The notes under the pieces: model-generated
Seen by the model: only the letters and a program-made list of their open reading frames with translations
Told to the model about the DNA's origin: nothing
Database searches by the model: none
Made by a program: the position numbers and the translations under genes
From: Arthrobacter crystallopoietes
Lineage (GTDB): Bacteria; Actinomycetota; Actinomycetes; Actinomycetales; Micrococcaceae
Assembly: GCF_002849715.1 (NCBI RefSeq)
Contig: NZ_CP018863.1
Span: 1,798,001-1,862,000, forward strand
Length of the DNA stretch: 64,000 bases
Reading direction: 5' to 3'
Shown: positions 27,745 to 36,562 of the stretch, piece after piece
Layout: every line of letters starts with the position of its first letter
Position numbering within the stretch: position 1 is the first letter of the stretch

Positions 27745-28872
27745 ATGACCGTCCCCACCCCAGCCACCCCGCAGGTCCACGCCGAAGAGGACGTCGACCG
27801 GTACGACGCCGGCTACCGCATTTGGCTGGCCGAGGCGCTGGCGAAGGTCCAGGCGGACGCCAACCGCTCTTCCGACACGCATCTGCTTGCCGTGCCGCTG
27901 CCGGAACAGTGGGGCGTGGACCTCTACCTGAAAGACGAGTCCACCCATCCCACCGGCTCGCTGAAGCACCGGCTGGCCAGGTCCCTGTTCCTCCACGCGC
28001 TGTGCAACGGCTGGATCCGGCCCGGCAAACCGGTCATCGAAGCCTCCAGTGGCTCCACGGCCATTTCCGAGGCGTACTTTGCGCGCCTCATCGGCGTCCC
28101 GTTCATCGCGGTCATGGCCCGGTCCACCAGCCTGCAAAAGGTCCAGCTCATCGAGTTCTACGGGGGCCAGTGCCATTTCGTGGAGAACCCGAACGAGGTC
28201 TACGAGGCCGCGGCAGCCCTCGCGCAGCAAACCGGCGGCCACTACATGGACCAGTTCACCTACGCCGAGCGGGCCACCGACTGGCGCGGCAACAACAACA
28301 TCGCCGAATCGATCTTCGACCAGATGTCGCAGGAGCGGCACCCGGAGCCGGCTTGGATCGTCGCTACCGCCGGCACCGGCGGCACCTCCGCCACGCTCGC
28401 CCGCTACATCCGCTATACCGGGCGGGTCACCGGCATCTGCGTCGCCGATCCGGAAAACTCCGCCTTCTTCCCGGCCTGGCGGGAGCAGGACGCCAGCGTA
28501 ACCACGGCTACCGGCTCCCGGATCGAGGGCATCGGCCGCCAACGCGTTGAAGCCAGCTTCATCGGGTCCGCCATCGACCGCATGATGCGCGTCCCTGACG
28601 CCGCGGCCATGGCCTCCATCCGCCTGCTGGCCGAACTGCTCGGCCGGCGGACAGGAGCGTCGACCGGAACAGGCCTATGGTCGGCGTTCCGGATCATCTC
28701 CGAAATGATCAATACCGGCCAGCAGGGCAGCGTCGTGTCGTTGATCTGCGACCCGGGGGACCGGTACCTCGATAAGTACTACTCGGATCAATGGCTGGCG
28801 GAGAACAAGATCGACGTCGGACCGTACTACAGCCGGTTGGAAACCTTCATGAACACAGGCACGCTGTCCTAA
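27745..28872 (+). CDS. Cds1-like PLP-dependent cysteine desulfhydrase/lyase
   Basis: 375 residues, GGAAGG 5 nt before the ATG. Fold-type II PLP enzyme: PLP lysine K74 in [60 protein letters not shown]. It resembles mycobacterial Cds1 (L-cysteine to pyruvate, ammonia and sulfide). In this operon, next to a sulfite exporter, it could instead act on cysteate or another C3-sulfonated amino acid. Known CuyA cysteate lyases are a different fold-type II branch, so that is speculation. Confidence 0.82.
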   Translation: MTVPTPATPQVHAEEDVDRYDAGYRIWLAEALAKVQADANRSSDTHLLAVPLPEQWGVDLYLKDESTHPTGSLKHRLARSLFLHALCNGWIRPGKPVIEASSGSTAISEAYFARLIGVPFIAVMARSTSLQKVQLIEFYGGQCHFVENPNEVYEAAAALAQQTGGHYMDQFTYAERATDWRGNNNIAESIFDQMSQERHPEPAWIVATAGTGGTSATLARYIRYTGRVTGICVADPENSAFFPAWREQDASVTTATGSRIEGIGRQRVEASFIGSAIDRMMRVPDAAAMASIRLLAELLGRRTGASTGTGLWSAFRIISEMINTGQQGSVVSLICDPGDRYLDKYYSDQWLAENKIDVGPYYSRLETFMNTGTLS

Positions 28873-28948
28873 ACGGCGGGCAAGACACTGCCGGGCAGCT
28901 CGGCGGTCAGAGGCGAAGACTCATTGTTTATTGTTACTGACCCACGCT

Positions 28949-29911
28949 CTAGACCGCCGCCTTTTTCATGCGCAACTCGGCCACTTTACGAGCGAACTCT
29001 TCCTGCATGAGGTCGGCATTCACCCTAAGACCCATGCCGAGTCCGTCGGCGGCGGCCATGATGACCTGAGCCATAGGGTTGGCGACATTTCCTGCAAGCC
29101 AGAGCCCCGGCACCTCGGTCTGGCCTCCATCGTCGACGGGCACGTGCCGGCCGAGGCCCGAGACGTGCTCCTGCGTCACCAGCCCAAGAGATTTCACGCA
29201 GGAGACATCGACGTCGAAGTTCGGCATAATGACCAACGCGTCGATCTCACGTTGCGTTCCGTCGCTGAGTTCAACGCCCTGCACGGAGCCCGCCTCGCCG
29301 AGCACAGCGGTAACCACCGCCTCCACGACTTCCACACCCAGCGCTTCCAGTTGTTCGAGTTCCTCGGCAGCAAGCACCTTGTTCGGGTCCTTGAACAGGG
29401 TGACATTATTGGACCACTGGGTGAACATCTGCGACTGGTGCATCGCCATGGCGCTGTCGACAACGCCGAGGCGCAGGTCCTTGACCTCCCAGCCGTGGCA
29501 GTACGGGCAGTGCAGCACGTCATTGCCCCAGTTTTCGGCTAGGCCGGCGATGTCGGGCAGTTGGTCTTTCAGTCCGGTGGCAAGAATGAGTCGGCGCGCC
29601 GAGACCTCCGTGCCGTTGCCAAGGGTGATGGTGAATCCGGCGTCGCTGTGCCGGCTGTCCAATGCGCGGGTTTTGATCACCTCGACGCCGTACTTGACGA
29701 GTTCTCCGCGCCCTTCCTTGAGCAGTTCCAGTGGGTTCATCCCGTCGCGGGAGAGGAAGTTGTGCATGGCGGCCGCCGGTGCGTTGCGTGGTTCGCCCGC
29801 GTCGATGACAACGACCGAACGCCTCGACCTTCCCAGCGCCTGTGCGGCACTGAGCCCAGCGGCCCCGCCGCCAATGATTGCCACGTCGTAGTCCTTTGTC
29901 TGCATTTCCAT
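28949..29911 (-). CDS. NAD(P)/FAD-dependent oxidoreductase, thioredoxin-reductase-like
   Basis: 320 residues. FAD-binding GGGAAGLSAAQALGR at 14-28, redox pair C135-P-Y-C138 in HCPYCHGWE, and C-terminal LWLAGNVANPMAQVIMAAADG. The CPYC spacing and short NADPH domain match the thioredoxin-reductase-like flavoproteins that pair with small methyltransferases in actinobacteria. GGAG lies 9 nt before the ATG. It probably reduces a disulfide or low-molecular-weight thiol target; partner unknown. Confidence 0.88.
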   Translation of the reverse strand: MEMQTKDYDVAIIGGGAAGLSAAQALGRSRRSVVVIDAGEPRNAPAAAMHNFLSRDGMNPLELLKEGRGELVKYGVEVIKTRALDSRHSDAGFTITLGNGTEVSARRLILATGLKDQLPDIAGLAENWGNDVLHCPYCHGWEVKDLRLGVVDSAMAMHQSQMFTQWSNNVTLFKDPNKVLAAEELEQLEALGVEVVEAVVTAVLGEAGSVQGVELSDGTQREIDALVIMPNFDVDVSCVKSLGLVTQEHVSGLGRHVPVDDGGQTEVPGLWLAGNVANPMAQVIMAAADGLGMGLRVNADLMQEEFARKVAELRMKKAAV

Positions 29912-30241
29912 GTGTTTTGCTCCAAGTCGAGTTGTTCGCCGCGCATTGTGCCGACGCTAGTTTGAGATGATGATCCTGCCGCTGGGCCATGTCTCCGGAG
30001 GGGCTTCAGGCATTCGAGCTTGTGATTCCGCCGGGAGGCTATCCGAGAATGGGGATCTTCGAACCCACGAGGGCTATGGGTGGCTGTACGTACTTTCGAT
30101 ACCCGCACGCCGCATGGGTTCGGGTGGGCCGACGCCAGCCGGGTGGTGTTCCTCAGCCTTTTCGGGCTCCGGGGCGAGCGCATGAATGTGCGCGCCAAGC
30201 CGTCCAAGGAAGCCCGCCGGGCCCTTGCGGCGCGAGGGAGC
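29912..30241. other. 330-bp intergenic region
   Basis: Holds the promoter region of the flavoprotein gene. Several short frames cross it but none has a convincing start or recognisable product. A TTCGAA-containing stretch near 30060 does not fold as a tRNA arm. Confidence 0.4.
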
Positions 30242-31111
30242 TTAGCGCCCCGGACGTGCGGCCCACACGGTGCGGCTTCCGCGCATCGACAGGTCTGTGC
30301 GTCTGGTCAGGGACTGCGGGCCATGGGGATCAAGCAACTGGTCGATGGTGGCAAGGTCCTCCGCTGACAGGGTGTCTCCCAGGCTGGTGCGCATCCTGGA
30401 GAGGAACGTCTGGGCGTTGTGCGCAATCAGTTCCCGGTTTTCATCCGTGCCGTAAGTAAAGGTGCGCTGTTCGGCGATCTCCATTCCAGCTTCCCGGATG
30501 GCCGGGGCCCAATTCGGGTGCGCGTTCCAGCCAGCAATTGCCACAGCATCGTGGAGGCGCTGTTCGAGCCCCGGGGCACCGAATCCAAGGTCATCGGGCA
30601 GGTGGCGCGGCAAAGTATCCATTTCCACGACCACCAGCAGGCCCCCCGGTGCCAGCGTTTTGCCGATCTGGCTCAAGATGTTGGCCGGGTCGCTCATGTG
30701 GTGCATTGAGGATGCCGCCCAAATCAGGTCGATGTCGGCAAGTTCGGGCCATGTGGCATCGAGGTCCACTTGCAGGGTGGAAACCCGGTCCGACAGCTGG
30801 TTTTTCTCAACCGCCGAGGCCAGGTGAGCGAGCATGAACTCGGACTGATCGACTGCCACGACGCTGGCCTGGGGAAAGGTTCGCGTCAGGCCGAGGGTTC
30901 CGGTGCCCGTTCCCGCGCCCAGGTCCACAATGGTGCCCGGAGCCGGCTGGTGTTTGGCGGTCCAATCGAAGATCTCCTGCAGATGCTCGTGTAGCAGGAG
31001 GGCATCGAGGTCCAGCGTTTCGGCCAGGCCCGGTTCGTGCGACTGCTGGTCCTCGTTGTGCCGGCCCTGCTGGTGACCGTGGTGGTGTCCGCGTGAATGC
31101 TCAGTTCTCAT
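30242..31111 (-). CDS. class I SAM-dependent methyltransferase with His-rich N-terminus
   Basis: 289 residues. SAM motif I is VDLGAGTGTGTLGL at about 62-75; VVAVDQSEFMLAHL and DIDLIWAASSMHHM follow. The first 28 residues are His/Gln-rich (HHHGHQQGRHN), possibly metal-binding. TACGCT at 31118-31123 lies 6 nt before the ATG (leaderless). Its start is 47 bp from that of the divergent XRE-cupin gene, so that regulator probably controls it together with the flavoprotein downstream. Substrate unknown. Confidence 0.85.
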   Translation of the reverse strand: MRTEHSRGHHHGHQQGRHNEDQQSHEPGLAETLDLDALLLHEHLQEIFDWTAKHQPAPGTIVDLGAGTGTGTLGLTRTFPQASVVAVDQSEFMLAHLASAVEKNQLSDRVSTLQVDLDATWPELADIDLIWAASSMHHMSDPANILSQIGKTLAPGGLLVVVEMDTLPRHLPDDLGFGAPGLEQRLHDAVAIAGWNAHPNWAPAIREAGMEIAEQRTFTYGTDENRELIAHNAQTFLSRMRTSLGDTLSAEDLATIDQLLDPHGPQSLTRRTDLSMRGSRTVWAARPGR

Positions 31112-31150
31112 GGATCAAGCGTAACCAGGTAATGCTTCAGTGGCATACAC

Positions 31151-31169
31151 TCTTGCGTATGACGCAAGA
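31151..31169 (+). promoter_or_regulatory. perfect inverted repeat centred on the XRE start codon
   Basis: TCTTGCGT (31151-31158), ATG, ACGCAAGA (31162-31169): perfect 8-bp arms with the start codon as spacer. It begins at the last base of the TACACT -10 box (31146-31151). Likely autoregulatory operator. Confidence 0.55.
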
Positions 31170-31743
31170 ACTTTCTATGGATACTGTAATTCGCCAACGC
31201 ATCAAGGGCTTGCGACTGGCCAAGGGCTGGTCTCTGGACGCACTTGCCGCACGCTGCTTCCTAAGTCCATCCACACTGAGCCGTATTGAAACAGGACACC
31301 GCAGGATTGCCCTGGACCAGCTGGTACCTCTGGCCAAGGCGCTTGGCACCACACTTGACCAGCTGGTCGAGCCCACATCGGACGAGGACGTCGTCATCCG
31401 CCCCGAGCCCGAACACCAACAAGGGTTGACCAGCTGGCTGCTCTCACGCGAGCACTCGGCGAACGGGACCACCGTGGCCAAGATGCGCATCACATCCGAA
31501 CGCTCCATGGCCGACGTCGACCGTAGCGTGCATCCAGGCCGCGAGTGGTTCACCGTTTTGTCGGGAACCGTTAGCCTGCTGCTCGGGGACCGCACCATTC
31601 TCGTGCACGAGGGGCAGGCCGCGGAGTTCTCCACCATGGTCCCGCACCTTGTTGCTGCCCACGACGGGCCGGTGGAGATCCTGAGCATCTTCGACCACGG
31701 CGGAGAACGCGCACATCTTCACCCTCCGGAGCGATTGAGCTAA
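31159..31743 (+). CDS. XRE-family regulator with C-terminal cupin
   Basis: 194 residues from ATG 31159. HTH_3 at about 8-65 (IKGLRLAKGWSLDALAARC, SPSTLSRIETGHRRI), then a cupin domain (about 115-185) with HPGREWFTVLSGTVSLLLGDR and VHEGQAAEFSTMVPH. The cupin probably senses a small molecule. TACACT ends 7 nt before this ATG, predicting a leaderless mRNA, which favours it over an in-frame ATG 66 bases upstream. Divergent from the methyltransferase gene, its likely target. Confidence 0.88.
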   Translation: MTQELSMDTVIRQRIKGLRLAKGWSLDALAARCFLSPSTLSRIETGHRRIALDQLVPLAKALGTTLDQLVEPTSDEDVVIRPEPEHQQGLTSWLLSREHSANGTTVAKMRITSERSMADVDRSVHPGREWFTVLSGTVSLLLGDRTILVHEGQAAEFSTMVPHLVAAHDGPVEILSIFDHGGERAHLHPPERLS

Positions 31744-32179
31744 GAATGCCTATCGACTCCCGCGAGACGAATGGTTTGGGAGGGACATGATTTGAGGGAA
31801 TCGACATCGAGACAGCAGCGAAGACTTCTGCCACCGTCTGCCGGGATCTTCCCCGGCCGGACACGGAAGAGCAGCGAAGGCGACTTTGGACATCTAATGC
31901 AGTCGCCTTCGGAAAACGACATCATGAAAGTTCGTCCACGTCCGGCGATTCTCGTAACTAAGTCTCGAAACCTTCTTAGTGAATCGGTGTGTTCACGGTT
32001 AGTTGCGAGACACGTCGGAGCCGTCAGGAGCTGGTTGGCGCCTAGAGTCTCGAGGTTTCCCAGAAGAAGAACGCGAGCTGTACGATTTTGGACCGGCATA
32101 CTCAGGACATTGCAGGATCCGCGGCCATGCTCCGTGCAGAGTTGATGCTGGCTAGAGATGTTTAGGGCAGACTGGTGGC
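31744..32179. other. 436-bp intergenic region with one hairpin
   Basis: Contains a perfect 11-bp inverted repeat (31875-31885 and 31901-31911), possibly the terminator of the XRE gene, although no T-tract follows. Base composition is lower in GC than the flanks. No credible gene seen. Confidence 0.45.
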
Positions 32180-33253
32180 GTGAGCGGAATCCCCTGGGTG
32201 CTGCACGTCGATCTCGACCAGTTCATCGCGGCGGTCGAAGTGCTGCGACGCCCGGAGCTTGCAGGCAAGCCCATCATTGTGGGTGGTCGGGGCGACCCCA
32301 CGGAACGAGCTGTCGTGTCGACCGCATCCTACGAAGCCAGGGCGTTCGGTGTGGGGTCCGGAATGCCCTTACGCATTGCGGCCCGGAAAGTGCCCGACGC
32401 CGTGATCCTGCCGGTCGATCAGGAGGCTTACCTCGCGGCGTCGGAAACGGTCATGGCTACCCTGCGCGCGCAGCCCGGTGCCACGGTGCAGGTGCTGGGC
32501 TGGGATGAAGCCTTTGTCGGCACGGAGACAGAGGATCCGGAAGCCTACGCCCGGCAGGTGCAGGCCGCTGTCCTAGAGCGAACGCAGCTGCATTGCAGCG
32601 TGGGCATCGGCGACACTTTGGTCCGGGCCAAGGTCGCCACCGGTTTCGGTAAACCGGCCGGCGTCTTCCGCCTTACTGCCAAAAACTGGCTGGACGTCAT
32701 GGGAAGCCGGCCCACCAAGGACCTGTGGGGCGTCGGGACCAAAGTGTCGGGCAGGCTGGCCAAACTCGGCATCAACACCGTCGCCGAGCTCGCCGGGACC
32801 GACCCCCAAGAGTTGGTCCCCGAGTTCGGCCCCAAGATGGGTCCTTGGTACGCGGAGCTCGGACGCGGGGACGGCGCCAGCGTTGTGGACGACACCCCAT
32901 GGGTTGCCCGCGGCCATAGCCGCGAGACCACCTTCCAGCGCGACTTGACCGAGCCCGCGCAGGTGGACGACGCCGTAAGGGAGCTGACCGCAAGAGTCCT
33001 TGAAGATGTTGTGGCCGAAGGAAGGCCCGTAGTTGGGCTGACCCTTAAGGTCCGGTACGCGCCGTTCTTCACCAAGACCCACGCGAAGAAGATTCCCGAG
33101 ACCTTCGACCGGGACGAAATCCTCGTGCGCGCCTTGGATCTTGCAATGTCAATCGAGGCTGGCCGGCCGATCAGGCTCCTGGGCCTGCGGGCCGAAATGA
33201 CAATGCCCGACGACGCCCGAAAGGGACATACGCCAACGCGCGGCGGCTGGTGA
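32180..33253 (+). CDS. dinB: DNA polymerase IV (Y-family)
   Basis: 357 residues, GTG start. Translesion polymerase: HVDLDQFIAAVE with the first catalytic Asp pair, VVSTASYEARAFGVGSGMP, then GWDEAFVG in place of the usual SxDEA motif, keeping D and E. GIGDTLVRAKVATGFGKPAG and a little-finger domain (RETTFQRDL) complete it. The end (HTPTRGGW) has no obvious beta-clamp motif, unlike many DinB proteins of 390-420 residues, so this is the short actinobacterial variety. Stand-alone gene; no LexA box recognised. Confidence 0.93.
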   Translation: MSGIPWVLHVDLDQFIAAVEVLRRPELAGKPIIVGGRGDPTERAVVSTASYEARAFGVGSGMPLRIAARKVPDAVILPVDQEAYLAASETVMATLRAQPGATVQVLGWDEAFVGTETEDPEAYARQVQAAVLERTQLHCSVGIGDTLVRAKVATGFGKPAGVFRLTAKNWLDVMGSRPTKDLWGVGTKVSGRLAKLGINTVAELAGTDPQELVPEFGPKMGPWYAELGRGDGASVVDDTPWVARGHSRETTFQRDLTEPAQVDDAVRELTARVLEDVVAEGRPVVGLTLKVRYAPFFTKTHAKKIPETFDRDEILVRALDLAMSIEAGRPIRLLGLRAEMTMPDDARKGHTPTRGGW

Positions 33254-33800
33254 CGCCGTCAAGAGTCCTGAGGACGCTAGCCGGAGTGATTCGTCTGGCC
33301 TTAGACAAAGTTACGCCGTGAAGCTCTTGACACGTTTAAACGCCCAGTCAGGGGAACAAAAAGAGGGCCTCGACATGAACAACTTGTTGGGTCGCTGGGT
33401 CCAAGAGCTAGAGTTTGACGTCAACGGCATCTACTCAGCGCTCCTACAGGAGGCGCTCATCTCACTCTTGAGCAGGGTCTGGAGCCTCGGTCCTCTACGC
33501 GGTGGAGGCTGCGCGCTACCGCGTCAATCATCGACCGCTCAGTAGCGCTATTCAACGCGAATCATGGTTCTGACCTGAGCGTCTGGCAGCCTTACTGTGT
33601 GGAGACTGTGTCGAGTCCACCTCCGCAGTTTCCACTGCTTCCACTCGGAGTCACGAAACTCGCCGCCGGGCAGGTACATTCTCATCATATCCGGACATAT
33701 TGATGTCTCTTTCTGCTTGTTTGCGCCGGACGCTCGCTTTCATTCGCCGCTTCTTGTCAGGCTGGCATCTGAACATTTCCATTTCGAGACAGGATCAGAT
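33254..33800. other. 547-bp region without a recognisable gene
   Basis: Upstream region of the D-amino-acid dehydrogenase. An imperfect inverted repeat lies near 33437-33457. A 75-codon frame at 33318-33545 has no good ribosome binding site or known motif and is not called as a gene. Confidence 0.4.
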
Positions 33801-35027
33801 GTGAAACGCGTAGTGGTCGTCGGAGGCGGCATTGTGGGCCTCTCCACCGCTTGGTTCCTGCGGCAAAAGGGTGCCGAGGTGACAGTGCTCGAACGCAAGG
33901 AAGTCGGTTCGGGGGCGTCCTGGGGCAATGCAGGGTGGGTTAGCCCTGCGTTCTCGGTTCCGTTGGCTGAGCCCGCGGCCTTGAAACTGGGTGTGTCTAC
34001 TTTTTTCTCTCGCACTTCGCCGGTTTCGGTCCCTTTGCGCGCGGATGTGAACCTCCTGCAGTTTCTCGCTGGATTCGTCCGCAATTGCCGGGCTGACGTT
34101 TGGGAGGCCGGGCTTCGGGCGTTGTCACCGCTGAATGTGCAGGCGTTGGCCGCTTATCGCGAGATAGAGCGGGGAGGCGTAATGCACGGGCCGGCCCGTA
34201 TGGATCCTGGCCTGATCTTTGCTCCCGATACTCAGCGTCTCGCCAGTCTGGAACATGAACTCGCCGCGGTGCGTGGCAGCGGGCAGGAGGTCGATTTCGA
34301 CGTGCTGTCAGGCGACGAGGCCCGGAAACTGGCACCGATGGTCGCTGCCGGGATGAAAGCGGCCGTACGGCTCAACGACCAGTATTACCTCGACCCAAGG
34401 CCCTTCATACAATCACTTGCGGCCAGGCTTTCCGATCTGGGGGTAGTGATCGAGGAGGGCGTGTCGGTGCTCGACGTCGACTCCGAGGCAAGCCCGGTCG
34501 TTCGCACTGACGACGGGCCGCGGTCCGCGGACGCCGTGGTCATGGCCAACGGGGCCTGGTTGGCCGGGTTCCGGAAAAAGCTCGGCGTTCGACAGGTTGT
34601 CCAGGCCGGACGCGGTTACAGCTTCAGCGTCAAGCCGGCAACCATGCCTGACGGTCCGCTTTATTTCCCCTCCCACCGGGTCGTTGCCACACCGATGGAC
34701 GGCAGCCTCAGGGTTTCCGGGATGATGGAGTTCCGCCACCCCGATGCCCCCTTGGACCGCAGGCGGCTGGAAGCGGTCGTCCGCACTATCCAGCCGTTAC
34801 TTCCGTCGATTGATTTCAGCCAGCGGAGCGAGGAATGGGTAGGCTCCCGCCCATGCACCGCCGACGGGCTTCCCCTGATCGGGCAAAGCAAGATCCCTGG
34901 CGTCTACGTTGCGGGCGGCTACGGAATGTGGGGACTAACCCTCGGCCCGGCCGGCGGCCGGCTCCTGGCCGATCAAATGACCGGCGCTCCCGATCCGGTG
35001 GCCGCACCCTTTAACCCCCTCCGCTAG
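33801..35027 (+). CDS. FAD-dependent D-amino-acid dehydrogenase (DadA-like)
   Basis: 408 residues from GTG 33801, which places the Rossmann motif VVVVGGGIVGLSTAWFLRQKG at residues 4-24. DAO family: GSGASWGNAGWVSP, a substrate-domain segment, VVQAGRGYSFSV, and near the end EEWVGSRPCTADGLPLIG and GGYGMWGLTLGPAGG. Oxidises D-amino acids (or similar amines) to 2-oxo acids through an imine. RidA follows after 33 bp, the expected imine-hydrolysing partner. Homologous to the gene at 45742. Confidence 0.88.
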   Translation: MKRVVVVGGGIVGLSTAWFLRQKGAEVTVLERKEVGSGASWGNAGWVSPAFSVPLAEPAALKLGVSTFFSRTSPVSVPLRADVNLLQFLAGFVRNCRADVWEAGLRALSPLNVQALAAYREIERGGVMHGPARMDPGLIFAPDTQRLASLEHELAAVRGSGQEVDFDVLSGDEARKLAPMVAAGMKAAVRLNDQYYLDPRPFIQSLAARLSDLGVVIEEGVSVLDVDSEASPVVRTDDGPRSADAVVMANGAWLAGFRKKLGVRQVVQAGRGYSFSVKPATMPDGPLYFPSHRVVATPMDGSLRVSGMMEFRHPDAPLDRRRLEAVVRTIQPLLPSIDFSQRSEEWVGSRPCTADGLPLIGQSKIPGVYVAGGYGMWGLTLGPAGGRLLADQMTGAPDPVAAPFNPLR

Positions 35028-35060
35028 AACAGCCAAACAAAACAAGCCAGGAGTCGAAGC

Positions 35061-35444
35061 ATGTCGGTTGAAAAACGCACCATCAGCACCCCGGACGCCC
35101 TGTCCTCACCCGCACTGTCGCAGGCTGTCCAAGTCGGCAACCTGCTCTTCGTCTCGGGGCAGGTCGGCATCAAGCCTGGCAACACCACCGCACCGGAGAG
35201 CCTGGAGGACGAGATCGAATTGGCCTTCGACGGACTCGAAGCTGTGCTGAAGGCGGCCGGAGCGGGTTTGTCCTCCGTCGTGAAGACCTCGTGCTATCTG
35301 CGGGATATCAACGACATGGGTCTGTTCAACGATCTTTACGTACGCCGGTTTCCCGCCCCGTTGCCCTCACGCACCACGATCCAGGCCGGTCTGGCCATGG
35401 GGCTGCGTTTTGAGATTGACGCGGTAGCTGTCCTGGGGCAGTAG
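35061..35444 (+). CDS. ridA: RidA-family reactive imine deaminase
   Basis: 127 residues, CAGGAG 8 nt upstream. RidA/YjgF fold: NLLFVSGQVGIKPGN, VVKTSCYLRDINDMGLFNDLY, FPAPLPSRTTIQAGLA with the conserved Arg that binds the carboxylate. Hydrolyses 2-imino acids released by the preceding flavoenzyme. Convergent with the Lrp gene, 21 bp apart. Confidence 0.92.
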   Translation: MSVEKRTISTPDALSSPALSQAVQVGNLLFVSGQVGIKPGNTTAPESLEDEIELAFDGLEAVLKAAGAGLSSVVKTSCYLRDINDMGLFNDLYVRRFPAPLPSRTTIQAGLAMGLRFEIDAVAVLGQ

Positions 35445-35465
35445 GCTCGGCCCTGCCCGGCAGCA

Positions 35466-36446
35466 TTACTGCAGGGCATCGCTAAGCAGGCCGCCGCGCT
35501 TACCTGTGGCAACAACAATGGCAACGTCCACGGACTCCGCGTACTCGACCCACCCGGCACCGCTGAGGAACGCGTCCAGATCCTGCCTTGATGCCAAATC
35601 CACGGCAACGAGTACCTGGTAGGGCCCTGTGATTCTGCTGGCGTACCTGATCCGGGGATTGGATTCGATGGCTGTTGAAAGAGCCTCAAGCCTGGCCGGT
35701 GTCGCACGCACCCATATCAGGGCCTTGACGCCCAGCCCTAGGACAGCGGGGTCCACCACAGCACGGACGACCAGTTGTCCGTTCTGCCGCATTTGTTCTA
35801 CGCGCCGGCTGGCGGTCGCCTCTGATACGCCGGCCAGCCGGGAAAGTTCCTCGTAGGTGGACCTGCCGTTTTCCATCAATGCGGCGTGTATGGTTCTGTC
35901 CGACCGGGACAGCCCCTCAATTCCGCCCGTCTCAAGCTTTTGTCCCTGCATCGATTCCGCTTCCAGCTCCGCACACTCTTCGGCGGTCAGTACCCCCGGG
36001 CGCCACTGGTGGGCGGTCCGCAGGTACCGCAGCACCGGGTAGGCTTCGCTCGCACTCAAACCCGGGACGGCGGGCAGTTCATCCAGGAGGAAGGCCTGCT
36101 CCCGCGCCTTTGGGTAGCTGACTTCCGCAACAATGTCCTGGCTCCCGGCCACCATGTGCGCCCACATCGTTTCGGCCCACCCGCTGACAGCCCGCGAACA
36201 CATGCGCACCTGGCCCGGCCCGCAGTGCAACGCCAGTATGGTGCCGGTCGATTTCAACTGCATTCCGGCGACGCGGACCAACCCGCTTTCCAGCAGCCGG
36301 CTTCCTCGCCTCGCCACTGTCCGCTCATTCTCTCCGAGCACGCGGGACACACGAAGCCATGAGGCCCGACCATCAATCTGCAGTGCACCGATAATGCGCC
36401 GGTCGAGGTCATCGACCGCCACTGGAAGGCGAAAATCTGAGGTCAT
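35466..36446 (-). CDS. Lrp/AsnC-family regulator with two HTH units
   Basis: 326 residues, twice the size of a classical Lrp. HTH 1 at about 10-60 (DDLDRRIIGALQIDGRASWL), HTH 2 at about 170-225 (LSRSDRTIHAALMENGRSTYEELSRLAG, ATASRRVEQMRQNG), followed by an AsnC ligand-binding domain (ITGPYQVLVAVDLASRQDLD). TATCAT (36453-36458) is 6 nt before the ATG, indicating leaderless transcription. Convergent to ridA and divergent from the Nramp-amidase pair, it is the likely regulator of both in response to an amino acid. Confidence 0.9.
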   Translation of the reverse strand: MTSDFRLPVAVDDLDRRIIGALQIDGRASWLRVSRVLGENERTVARRGSRLLESGLVRVAGMQLKSTGTILALHCGPGQVRMCSRAVSGWAETMWAHMVAGSQDIVAEVSYPKAREQAFLLDELPAVPGLSASEAYPVLRYLRTAHQWRPGVLTAEECAELEAESMQGQKLETGGIEGLSRSDRTIHAALMENGRSTYEELSRLAGVSEATASRRVEQMRQNGQLVVRAVVDPAVLGLGVKALIWVRATPARLEALSTAIESNPRIRYASRITGPYQVLVAVDLASRQDLDAFLSGAGWVEYAESVDVAIVVATGKRGGLLSDALQ

Positions 36447-36562
36447 TAGCCGATGATATGTCCGATTTCCCCCTTTTCACTAGAATTCTTGACCGACACA
36501 AGCAACAGGATGAAGCTGAATACATCCAATACGTGTCACACCTCACACCGAAGGCAGATCCC

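Noticed and set aside
30045..30080. TTCGAA-containing stretch resembling a tRNA T-arm or attachment site
   Set aside because: The flanking bases do not form a T-stem or an acceptor stem, and no direct repeat was found.
33318..33545. 75-codon frame upstream of the first flavoenzyme
   Set aside because: No ribosome binding site at good distance, no motif, and unusual composition at the C-terminus.
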